Below are positions 24,701 through 36,700 of a stretch of DNA of 64,000 nucleotides, piece after piece. This DNA comes from Triplophysa rosa (taxonomy: Eukaryota > Chordata > Actinopteri > Cypriniformes > Nemacheilidae): NCBI RefSeq assembly GCF_024868665.1, contig NC_079913.1, positions 11,653,246-11,717,245 on the forward strand. The letters run 5' to 3'. The position numbers were made by a program, and so were the translations under genes. Under the pieces are notes generated by a model, which saw only the letters and a program-made list of their open reading frames with translations, searched no databases and was not told the DNA's origin. Each line of letters begins with the position of its first letter. Position 1 is the stretch's first letter.

Positions 24701-27700
24701 TTGACTTACTGAAGTTTATTCTATTTGTCTTATACAGCAGCAGACTGAGGAGGATGTTCATCAGCATGAAAGACCCCAGTGAGCACACAACAGTTCCAGC
24801 AACAATTAACTTACACTTCATGTATACAAAATGGCATTGCATTCTATACATTTATATTAACAATGAGCTTTATTAATAAAATTGTGTTTCAATTAGCATG
24901 TACTGGTGTTTTGCTTTGGTACCGAAATTGGTACCGAGAACCGTGGAATTTTACTGGTATTGGTACCGACTACTGAAATTTTGGTACCGTGACAACACTA
25001 GACCGCACACAGCACAACAGAAATTGCTGCGTCATTTTAGCTGTATAATGGGCAATCTTTTCCTTCATTATAAGAACGCTATATCTCACGTAATCGGGTA
25101 AACACATTCTCATAGTACATAAAATATAATCTAGCAGTGGTATATCAAGTAAACAGTGATTAACTGGCATAATAATAAAATGAAAACTCAAAATGAAACT
25201 CACAGTCTTCAATGATGCACATTCAAGAATCGTCACGAAGGAAACTTCAAAGACAACAAAGTTCGAGACAACTAAGCACCATCCGATGACAATCGAGATT
25301 ACAAATATTCTTCCTGCAGTTCACAAAGTGAAGTCGCTACAGAAAAGATCTTCATTTGCATTTATTTTGCTGCTTTACAGGTAATACTGTAGGACCTATG
25401 CTTTCACTCAGCCGTTCACGCATTTCAACTGAAAACAGATCCACTCTCGCGCGATCGACAAGCCACGCCCTCTCAACCTAATTAAATGACCAACATAATA
25501 GCTGTACAGTCCTTATAATAAAAGAACACAAACAGAACATGGGCTTTTTTTACAATAACCTTATATAACCTTTGTTATAACAGACAACGGGTATCGCAAG
25601 AAAAAAAACAAACAGTTTGGTAAAAAAGCTAAATACTCAACCCTAAACAAGGTTTGAGAATATAACGATATAGTTATATTTCAAGTTCGACTTTTACAAC
25701 ACTTGTTGTAAAGTGCCTTTACACCAGTTTTCATTTGGGTGGTCTAACATTATTTTTCACAGTTTTAATTAGGGATGCACCGATACCATTTTTTAAAGAT
25801 CGAGTACGAGTACCGATATTTTTTTCTGGTACTCGCCGATACCTATAACCGATGCCGGTATAATGTACAATAATGTTAATAATAATAATGTTAACTGAAT
25901 TTGGGGTTTTCAATAGTTGTCAGTTATAATCATCAAAATTAAAAGAAATAAACATTTGAAATATATCAGTCTGTGTGCAATGAATGAATATAATATACAA
26001 GTTTCACTTTTTGATGATATTCTAATTATATGACCAGTACCTGTATACTCTGTGGTCAAATTATAAAAATTGAAGGGGGTGGTGTGGTAAAATGTGAGTG
26101 TATTATAACTTGTTCAAGTCAACCGGACATTTATTTTGACGGATCGCTGCAAATGGTGTTTGTTATGTGTTCTTTCGTGCAGTGAAACGATGGCGCTGAA
26201 AGCTCCACAAGCACAATGCGTTCAGTACTACTACACTGCGTTCCAAATTATTATGCAAATGATATCTTTCTCTGGTTTTCCTAATTTGTCGATGCAAATG
26301 ACAGTCAGTATAATTTTCAAGTAATCAACAGTTAGGGTACATTTGGAATTTTATTGAACAAACCTCCCACTGACAACAGTATTTATTTAAAAAATGAAAA
26401 ACTCAAAATGCACTGTTCCAAATTATTATGCACAACAGAGTTTGAAAACATTTCATAGGTTGTAAAAAACTGAAAATGGTCATTTGTTGAATTTGCAGCA
26501 TTAGGAGGTAATATTTACTGAAATCAAAAGCTATTTCAATCAAAAACATCCTAACAGGGCAAGTTACATGTTAACATAGGACCCCTTCTTTGATATCACC
26601 TTCACAATTCTTGCATCCATTGAACTTGTGAGTTTTTGGATAGTTTCTGATTGAATTTCTTTGCAGGATGTCAGAATAGCCTCCCAGAGCTGCTGTTTTG
26701 ATGCTAACTGCCTCCCACCATCATAGATCTTTCGCTTGAGGATGCTCCAAAGGTTCTCAATAGGGTTGAGGTCAGGGGAGGATGGTGGCCACACCATGAG
26801 TTTCTCTCCTTTTATGCCCATAGCAGCCAATGACACCGAGGTATTCTTTGCAGCATGAGATGGTGCATTGTCATGCATGAAGATGATTTTGCTACGGAAG
26901 GCATGGTTCTTCTTTTTGTACCATGGAAGAAAGTGCTCAGTCAGAAACTCTACATACCTTGCAGAGTTCATTTTCACACCTTCAGGGACCCTAAAGGGGC
27001 CCACCAGCTGTCTCCCCATGATTCCAGCCCAAAACATGACTCCGCCACCTCCTTGCTGACGTCGCAGCCTTGTTGGGACATGGTGGCCATCCACCAACCA
27101 TCCACTACTCCATCCATCTGGACCATCCAGGGTTGCACGGCACTCATCAGTAAGCAAGACTGTTTGAAAATTAGTCTTCATGTATGTGTGGGCCCACTGC
27201 AACCGTTTCTGCTTGTGAGCATTGGTTAGGGGTGGCCGAATAGTAGGTTTATGCACAACTGCAAGCATCTGGAGGATCCTACACCTAGAGGTTTTCGGGA
27301 CTCCCGAGGCACCAGCAGCTTCAAATACCTGTTTGCTGCTTTGCAATGGCATTTTTGCAGCTGCTCTCTTAATCCGATGAATTTGTCTGGAAGAAACCTT
27401 CCTCATTCTGCCTTTATCTGCACGAACCCTTCTGTGCTCTGAATCAGCCACAAATCTCTTCACAGTACGATGATCTCGCTTAAGTTTTCGTGAAATATCT
27501 AATGTTTTCATACCTTGTCCAAGACATTGCACTATTTGACGCTTTTCGGCAGCAGACAGATCCTTTTTCTTTCCCATATTGCTTGAAACCTGTGGCCTGC
27601 TTAATAATGTGGAACGTCCTTCTTAAGTAGTTTTCCTTTAATTGGGCTCACCTGGCAAACTACTTATCACAGGTGTCTGAGATTGATTTCAGTGATCCAA

Positions 27701-30700
27701 AGAGCACTGAGACACAATACCATCCATAAGTTTAATTGAACAATATAAAATTAAATGTTTACGACACTTAAATCCAATTTGCATAATAATTTGGAACGCA
27801 GTGTAGTGGTGAACGCAGTGTAGTGTCACGATTTATCAGATGAATGCATCATTAATATGCTAAATCTGAATACATTTTCATGACCACTAAAATATTTTGT
27901 GATTTGTGCTCTTAATGTGCCTGTAGGCTAATTAATCATGTAGATGTTAAAACACTGGACATAATTTAAACCAAATAAATCTATTTATTTATTCCTGTAA
28001 TCGAATTTGCAATCATGAACTTTGCACCAAATTATTACTGGAAATAGTAACAATAACAGATTAACAGAACAGAAAAACGATATATAACAAAACAATTTCT
28101 CGTTATCCCAGTACTACTTCTCTAGCTTTAAAAAAACCAAAGTGGACAAAATTATTACTCAAGAACAAAGATTTTAAAACTGCTTTTCTGTTTTTGTTCA
28201 GTGTTATGTTTAGACAAAATAATAGAACAAATTAACATGTAACGAATTTATAAACAAAGTGCACACAATTGTTTGAGACAAAGTAAATAAAGTGCTTAAA
28301 TAATAAAGTACTTTCAATCTTTGGCTTTTTACCCCCAAAGGCCCACTGCCATACATCGCAGTTCGCAGTGTTTTTATTCACCGAGGTGAAAAAACTCCAC
28401 ACGATGCTCCTCTTCTTTTCGCTGGCTGCAGCAACGTCTGCGTGCTTTCGCTTGGCGCTGCTGAGTCACGTGATAGCGGACTACAAAACACAGCAGGGCA
28501 GGGAGGAGCAACGTGTGCAAAACTAGGTGTATGGGAAATAGTTTTTCTTCATTATACAAACATTAGTAAATAAATAAAAGTCAGTAGTATAAACTAAAAA
28601 CACATTAGTATCGATATTTTTATGTTAGGATCGATCCTTTTCGATACAACCTCAGTATCGATAGTATCCTTACTTCAGGATCGATCTGCCCACCACTATT
28701 CAGTACACGCAACCGCACCACTCTTTCACACACGGTAACGCAAAACAAGCAGAATACACATTTAAACAGTATCTGAATATTTCGTTAGCTGTTACGTTAA
28801 CTGTTAGCTGTTCAGCGCTAATTTATTGTTAGGAAATGCCTGGATTCCTCAATTCCGTCCGCGTTTTCCGCATTGCGGAAATCATATGTATGGCTCTATG
28901 TATGTCACGTGAGGTATCGGTCTTTGGTATCGGTGCATCCCTAGTTTTAATATTGATGGCAAGTCAACTGTTTTTTTTATTACAATAGCTAATTTTCAAA
29001 TGTAGCATGGGAAATCATCTTATGTCTTGCTGAGGTTGCTTGAAAGCATGATGGCTATCAAATAAAAAACGGACCATGTAAACGTATCGCTGCAGTCCTT
29101 CTGAAACCTCGTATCTCTATATTTTTTCATTTTTATTTTTTGGCATAAATCATTTTTATTAGTCACACTTTGTTTGTCACTGGGTTTTGCAAATACGTAA
29201 CCAAAAAAAGTGTTATAAAGGGATTGTCAACTGTGACAACACAGTATTTAAACGTTTAAAAGTCGTTTTAAAGTACAGTAGAGCTTTTTCCATTTCCTGA
29301 AAAAGGGCGAATTTGGAGATCCGAGGTTTCGGAAGGACAGCGAAATGTATCCAGGATTTGACATGAGGACATAAGGATAAATGAAATATGGCCAAATATT
29401 TATTTTTGGCCTAACAACGCCTTTAAAGCTAACATTGCAGATCGATAATATGTGAACACTGCAGTTAAATTTTTTACACAGCAGCCAAAGAATATCAGTA
29501 ATAATATCAGCCAAATCATAACTTCCTCATGAGCCACTTAATTATGTAATAAACAAAAATCTGACCCTTACCTTGATAAATATTTTAATTTAAAATAAAT
29601 ATTTGTAAAATTCTTCAAGGAGCTGCTTAGGCAAGCAAACGACAAGATAAAGTAACAAGACTATTTGTAATTTACTTAACCTATCCTGGTGGATGTTAAC
29701 TTTTATTATTAAACCTCAGGGCTCAAATCTGTGGCGGTGGCTCTTATTTACTAAAGAGGCGAAAATGCCATCCTGCATATTAAAAACGGCATCCTCATTA
29801 ATCACAAGGTGTAAACGTCTTGTTTCTCTACAGTTTAAAGAGAGAATAACAAGCGTTTAAATCAGTGTGGAGACAGAATTGCCGTCGTTTCGTTTGGACG
29901 TTGATTTAAGTGATGCTAGCTTATTAAAAGGCCCTGGTGCTCATGGGAATTACTCGCACAGCTCAGCGTTTACCTGAATGATATGAATCGTTAGGTCAAT
30001 AGAGGAAAAAAGGTGTTGTTGTTCTCATTTTTTGCTATTGATTTTTTCAAAAGCAGCTCATCGCGTGTTGTTAAAGACCAAGCGACTGGCAATTAACAGT
30101 TGGCGTTCACAGCTTGTGGTCATTATTTTAATCATCAACTACTTGTCGTGACAGCATTTAGAAGTTTTATAGATATCTCTTCCTAACTGAATTTCAGCAT
30201 CACTGTTGTGGAGCAGATGGTTGCCATAGCGACAGAAGGATGTTTTGTGTGTGGAACATTACCACTCAACAAATCTGTCATATCATTTCGATGTCAAGAG
30301 ATTGTTTTTTCTTTTTATTTCAAGTAGTGAACTGCTGGGCAGTTTTCAACAATTCTTTTATGCAGGTTGTTTTTTATTCTGCGGGTTAAGGTAGAATAGT
30401 TTTCGGTAGAGTAATTTTTAGGGTAAAATGAACTTACGGAGCGGACCGTCATTATGATTACTAACTGTGAATAATGCTTAAAATGTGACTTTAAAATGCT
30501 TTTAAGGTATAGACGAGGCTAATTTTGGTATTTGGTCTTTGGGCTAGTTTTGATTGGCGATCGGGCTGTATTTGTTACACAAATCTGACAACCCTGCTGC
30601 GATATTACTTATAATATTAAAATATTGGGAGAAGTCAGACTTTAAAGGATAATAATTTAATATTTTACATTACAAACAGCGAACAGTAAGTGAATAACTA

Positions 30701-33700
30701 TCTATAAGATCCCAATTCATCAGTTGGATTAGGAAAACAATGCACTTGCTTCAATTGTCAAATAAAGACACAAGATGGTTATCTGAAGTTATTTCTAAAT
30801 GTATATTATTATTAAAAGGTATGATGGTGTCCTGAAACTAGCTGAGAAAGTGGATACCTTCTGCAGAACAGCAATGCCAAAACACACTAGGGCTGGGCGA
30901 TGTGTTTAAAAAAATTATCGATTATCAACTTGAAAATCATCGCGATGTCTGATAATATCGGGTGTGTTTGACTTCATGCAACGTTGCGCAGACGATCAAT
31001 CTGCGGATACCGACCGGGAGGGAATCCGTTCCAGACCCGCCAAGTGCCAAACAAACACGTGCACACACACACACCAGTGTTGCGGTGACTTCTTTCATCA
31101 GGTAAAGCGCGTAGATCAGTGGTCACCAACCCTGCTCCTGGAGATCGACCGTCCTGCAGACTAGACTGCAGCTCCAACCCTGCTTCAGCACACCTTTCTG
31201 TAATTATCAAGCAAACCTGAACACCTTGATTAGATAGTTCAGGTGTGTTTGATTGGAGTTAGAGCTGAAATCTTCAGGACGGTCGATCTCCAGGAGCAGG
31301 GTTGGTGAACACTGGCGTAGATAAACCATAAAGCTTTTATGCAGTAGAAAAATGTTGCAGATCTCCTGAAATTTCATCCTACCCAATGCGCACATCACAC
31401 GCGCACATCAATGTTACGTCATTTTTTGCGCTATAAAGTCATCCTACCTGTTTATTTTATACTGCTAGGGGAATATGATCGTGTATTTTCGTTGTTAAAT
31501 CATTCTACATATAGTACAATTTGATAGGGTGTTGCGCTGTAAATTAATCCTACATGTTTCTTTTATGCTGGTAGGATCTGAAATTTATTTTGTTTATTTT
31601 AAGATAGTAGGACTATCTATCTGAAAGGGTATTTTGCATTGTAAAATCATCCTACCTGTTTATTTTGTCGATGTGGTTTAGATTATATTAATCTTTGCCC
31701 TGCGTGAGGTTTTGCTTTGCCGACGCAGCTCGTCTTCTGTCACTAGCCGGGTTTCCATCCAAAGTTGCGAATTTAGCTTATGCGCAAAATTGGAATATCG
31801 CATAAAACATTTTCGAATAAGCACCGTTTCCACCCAAATAGTCAACCGTCACTTCCTAATAAACTGCCACTAAATATCAGTAAGAAAAGTAAGAAAAGCC
31901 ACTGAATATAATGATTTTCATATAGAATAATACTTGCGCAAGCAGACGATTACGAAACACAATAAATGCGGTGCTTTTGTGGATGTCTGCTGTTTGGGAA
32001 ACAGTCGTGACAGTTCTAAGAGGCAATTACAGAATACTGTGACGACTTTGCTCAGGCATTTAAGAATGACCGTAACAACATTTCTCATGCTGTGTAACAA
32101 GATCAGTTCTCTGGTTAGTCAGGTTACGCAGTCTCATAGTGCAGTTACGTGGCTTTTTGGAGGAATTTATTCGGCAAATGCGTTTCCATCTCCCATTATT
32201 CGCATTAACCCTTTTTCGCAAAACTGTAAAACCACCTCAAGCGAGCGTAAAAACTTCTTGCGAATTAAGGGTTTTTAATTCGAAATTTGTCGTTTCCATC
32301 ACTCGTTTCTGATGCGAAACTTCAAAATGCGAATAAAACCAGAGTGATGGAAACCCGCTTACTGTTACTGACTGCCTGGGCATATGAACATTAACGTTCA
32401 CGCTAAAGCCTTCATCGCATGAAAATGTTATATAGCACGTAGGGCTGTGCGATTTGGGGAAAATATCTAATTGCGATTTTTTTGACAGGCATTGCGATTG
32501 CGATTTGCGATTTTAACTTTTCTAATTCAAACTTCAGCTCAATATTGTTGTGTGGAGCACAGTATGGGTATAATTACCCTGCTGAAAGAAAACAATAAAA
32601 AAAACATTACAGACATTCTAATTGTTTCCATTAAAACCATTACAAAATTCATTTTTGTAGTGTGTTTTGGGCATTATTCAAATCGGGCTTACTGTTGTTC
32701 AATTGGTTCGCAGCTTCAAGATTACATCACACCAATAGAATCCAAATACCAGTGTACACTATTATAGTTTCCATTAAAACAAATACAACTTCCATTGTAA
32801 CCCTTAAATCCATAACATTTTCTATTGTGTTAGTTCATAGGTTACATAGGCTGATTTATTATTTTTTAAGTATGTGGGATTTTTTAAAACTAGTCGAAAA
32901 TGTGCTGAATGTTTAATTTCATCCAAGTGAAATTAGCAAAACAGTTAGATAGAATTTACATTTGTTTCAAACCTAGGCGTGAGTTGACACAGGGTGCGCG
33001 CATGCGTCAAGGCAACAGGCTGTGTGTGCGCATCGAGTTTAAACGGCTCGTCCACGAGACGCGCAACGCGGGGCAGAGACGTGCGAGTATGAAACAGGCT
33101 ATGTGTGTGCATCAAGTTTAAACGGCTCGTCCGCGAGACGCGGGGAAGAGTCGCGCGAGTATGAAAAAGGCTATGTGTGCGCATTAAGTTTAAACTGCTC
33201 CTCCGCGAGACGCGCAACGCGGGGAAGAGTCGCGCGAGTATGAAAAAGGCTATGTGTGCGCATTGTTTAAACGGCTTGTCCGCGAGTATGAAACAGGCGA
33301 TGTGTGTGCATCAAGTTTAAACGGCTCGTCCGCGAGACGAGCGAGTATGAAACGAGCTATGTGTGCGCGTCAAGTTTAAACGGCTCGTCCGCAAGACGCG
33401 CAACGCAGGGAAGAGAGCGAGTATAACACAGGCTGTGTGTGCGGTCTTCTGAATTGGATGGTTCTTTAGTATTTATTTGCCTAATATGATCGATCTGACT
33501 CTGCAGATGCCATAATAACACACTCTCTCTCTCCCGCTTTCTGTTTTTTTTTTTTTTGATTAGGCATAACGGAGGTGCGCTCACTCTGTTGGTTAGCAAG
33601 AATGCCACTCAAAGCGGGCTTGGAACAGACGCGTTTCCTATATTTCACATCGTTTCCACATCGCAGCCTCTTGCGATTAGCAAATCGCAACGTCTCACAT

Positions 33701-36700
33701 CGCGATTGCGATTCGATTTCGATTAATCGTTCAGCTAGTGGCCTCTATGATGCAGTTCGTTTCATATGTGATATCGTCTGGTATCGTGTGTACCGACATG
33801 CGATGAACATCGATAACATCGTCATGCATACTAGGGCTGAACGATTAATCGAAATCGAATCGCAATCGCGATGTGAGACGTTGCGATTTGCTAATCGCAA
33901 GAGGCTGCGATGTGGAAGCGATGTGAAAAATAGGAAACGCGTCTGTTCCAAGCCCGCTTTGAGTGGCATTCTTGCTAACCAACTGAGTGAGCGCACCTCC
34001 ATTATGCCTAATCAGCACTGCCCCAGCCAACTGCATAAACGTCCGTCATTAAAAAAAAAAAACAAAGAAGGCAGGAGAGAGACAGTGTGTGTTATTATGG
34101 CATCTGCAGAGTCAGATCGATCATATTAGGCAAATAAATACTAAAGAACCTCCAATTCAGAAGACCGCACACACAGCCTGTGTCATACTCGCGCGACTCT
34201 TCCCCGCGTTGCGCGTCTCGCGGACGAGCCGTTTAAACTTGACGCGCACACATAGCCTGTTTCATACTCGCGCGTCTCCCCGGTTGCGGTCTCGCGGACG
34301 AGCCGTTTAAACTTGACGCGCAACACATGCCTGTTTCATACTCGCCGTCTCTTCCCCGTGTTGCGCGTCTCGCGGAGAGCCATTTAAACTTGATGCGCAC
34401 ACATAGCCTGTTTCATACTCGCGCGACTCTTCCCCGCGTTGCGCGTCTGCGGACGAGCCGTTTAAACTTGAGCGCACACATAGCCGTTTCATACTCGCCG
34501 TCTCTTCCCCGCGTTGGCTCTCGCGGACGAGCCGTTTAAACTTGACGCGCACACACAGCCTGTTTCGTAATGACGTTTATAGTACTTGAGTCCGGCTCGG
34601 GCATCTGGCAATATGGACGAGGCTTGACGCACGCGCGCACCCTGTGTAAACTCACGCCTAGCTCCGCGTTTCAAACAAATGTAAATTCTATCTAACTGTT
34701 TTGCTAATATCACTTGGATGAAATTAAACATTCAGCACATTTTTTTACTTGTTTTAAAAAATCCCACATACTTAAACAATAATAAATCAGCCTATGTAAA
34801 CTATGAACTATTTTAATAATTCACTAACACAATAGAAAATGTTATGGATTTAAGGGTTACAATGGGAGTTGTATTTGTTTTAATGGAAACTATAATAGTG
34901 TACACTGGTATTTGGATTCTATTGGTGTGATGTAATCTGGAAGTTGGGAACCAATTGAACAACAGTAAACCCTATTTGAATAATGCCCAAAGCACACTAC
35001 AAAAATTAATTTTGTAATGGTTTTAATGGAAACAATTAAATGTTTTTATTTTTGTTGTTTTCTTTCAGGGTAACTATACCCATACTGTGCTCCACACAAC
35101 AATATTGAATTGAAGCTTGAATTAGAAAAGTTAAAATCGCAAATCAAATCGCAATCGCAATGTCTGTCAAAAATATCGCAATTAGATATTTTCCCCAAAT
35201 CGCACAGCCCTAATGCATACGATAACATAGTCACATCGCCCAGCCCTAAAACACACATAACATTAACAACTCAGATAAAGGCCAAAGTTCCATGATGCAG
35301 CTTTAACTAAAAAGTAAACGCAATCTGTTCACCTCGACCTAAAAATCAAACATGTCATTTTCACTAAAACAAGACACGCATCTTAAATAGGCAGCGTGGT
35401 GTTTGTATGAATGATGAATGATCTTCATGTGTTGTAAACGTAATTCTCTGAGCATGACTGCGACTTGACTGTAATCTGCTCATTCATTGCTTTACCTGTC
35501 AACAGCGATGAAAACCGCAATGCCTCGTGATAGTTTTATGGTAATGTGTTCTTTTTTAATTTTTTTAATGAACCGTTCCCTTCAGTCAGAAAGCAGAATT
35601 ATTCACAAATAAAGGGAAGCAGAAAAATGTTTGAAAAGTAGAAACTGAATGGCCCCCAGTCACTGCTGTGGAAATGGGGTGTGTGTCGCTAAATAAATTG
35701 ACGTCTGTTGTGGATAAGAGCTTTTAATTCCATTATTATCCCTCCATGAAAGAGAAAGGATTACAAATCTGTTCCGTGTTAACTCTTAGAAGGCTTTTCA
35801 TACAGTAACATCAATTGGTGATAGAGGAAAATCTTGCATTCATTTCATTGCAATAGTACAAGTTTTCATAATCAGCCCATATCAAAGACACATGTTGAAA
35901 TTGAAATATTTTTAATTCATTCTAAATACTATTGAGAAAAGTTGTTACAGCACATGCAACTGTGTTTCACAGTGAAATTAGACTTTAAAGCCCAGAAATA
36001 ATTAATTGATTGTTTTAATATGAATGCATCTCTAATAAAGATGTAGTCTGTTTAAAAGAACAACAAAGTCCGTGATCTGATCTGAAATTGGGCACAGACT
36101 TGTTTAGACTAACAGCTTTGCCTCAGTTAGAGGGTATTCGTTGAACTTGCTTGATATCATAAACACATTTCACTGAGTGCGCTTCCAAGACTGCTCCATT
36201 ATTTATTTGCCCGAACTACTGAATGTTTACTAGGCACACTGCCTAAAATAGAGATGAATTTTGTGCATTATGAGACTCAGCAGAAGTGTGGAATGTAGTG
36301 TACAGGTGCTGATGTTTGAGACATTTTAATTCCATGTTTAAACAAACATTTCACAAATGGTCAAAGCGCACATTGTTGTTATGATGGATTTTCTTGGCAC
36401 AACAGAAACGGCAAGAACACACTCCAAAAGAAATCAAAACCCAAGAACGACAGGTAGTCTATGTGCTAAAAAGCAATTAAACGCGCCTGAGAAATCACAA
36501 ACGCCTGTCAATCATTGTGTCCCATGTGCGGGAATCGTGTCTAAAACATGTTGATATTTCTACACGCATATGATAATGCCCTTTAGTAAAGTCGGAGATC
36601 ATTTTGCACATTTTAAACTTTGCCACAGATTTCACATTCACATTTCACACAATTAGCAAGTGGTTAAAGTCTTTGTTCCAAACATTGTGTGCTGTAAATA

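Larger units (their letters stand above)
25770..28943. mobile_element. hAT element, 3.17 kb including nested Tc1
   Basis: Ends are TAGGGATGCACCGATACC and GGTATCGGTGCATCCCTA. Exact 8-bp duplications GTTTTAAT lie at 25762-25769 and 28944-28951. Without the Tc1 insertion it is about 1.6 kb and non-coding. Subterminal GTATCGAT motifs recur around 28610-28690. Confidence 0.93.
30888..35248. mobile_element. hAT element, 4.36 kb with nested insertions
   Basis: Ends are TAGGGCTGGGCGATGTG and CACATCGCCCAGCCCTA. Exact 8-bp duplications AAACACAC lie at 30880-30887 and 35249-35256. It contains a 198-bp MITE, a GGGTTTCCATC palindromic element and two inverted copies of a third hAT family. Confidence 0.92.

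Noticed and set aside
26855..27442. Plus-strand open frames of 63-124 codons
   Set aside because: They are antisense to the intact DD37E transposase.
33575..34129. 184-codon + frame across the palindrome
   Set aside because: It spans the spacer of two inverted hAT copies and repeats its own complement; no protein family resemblance.
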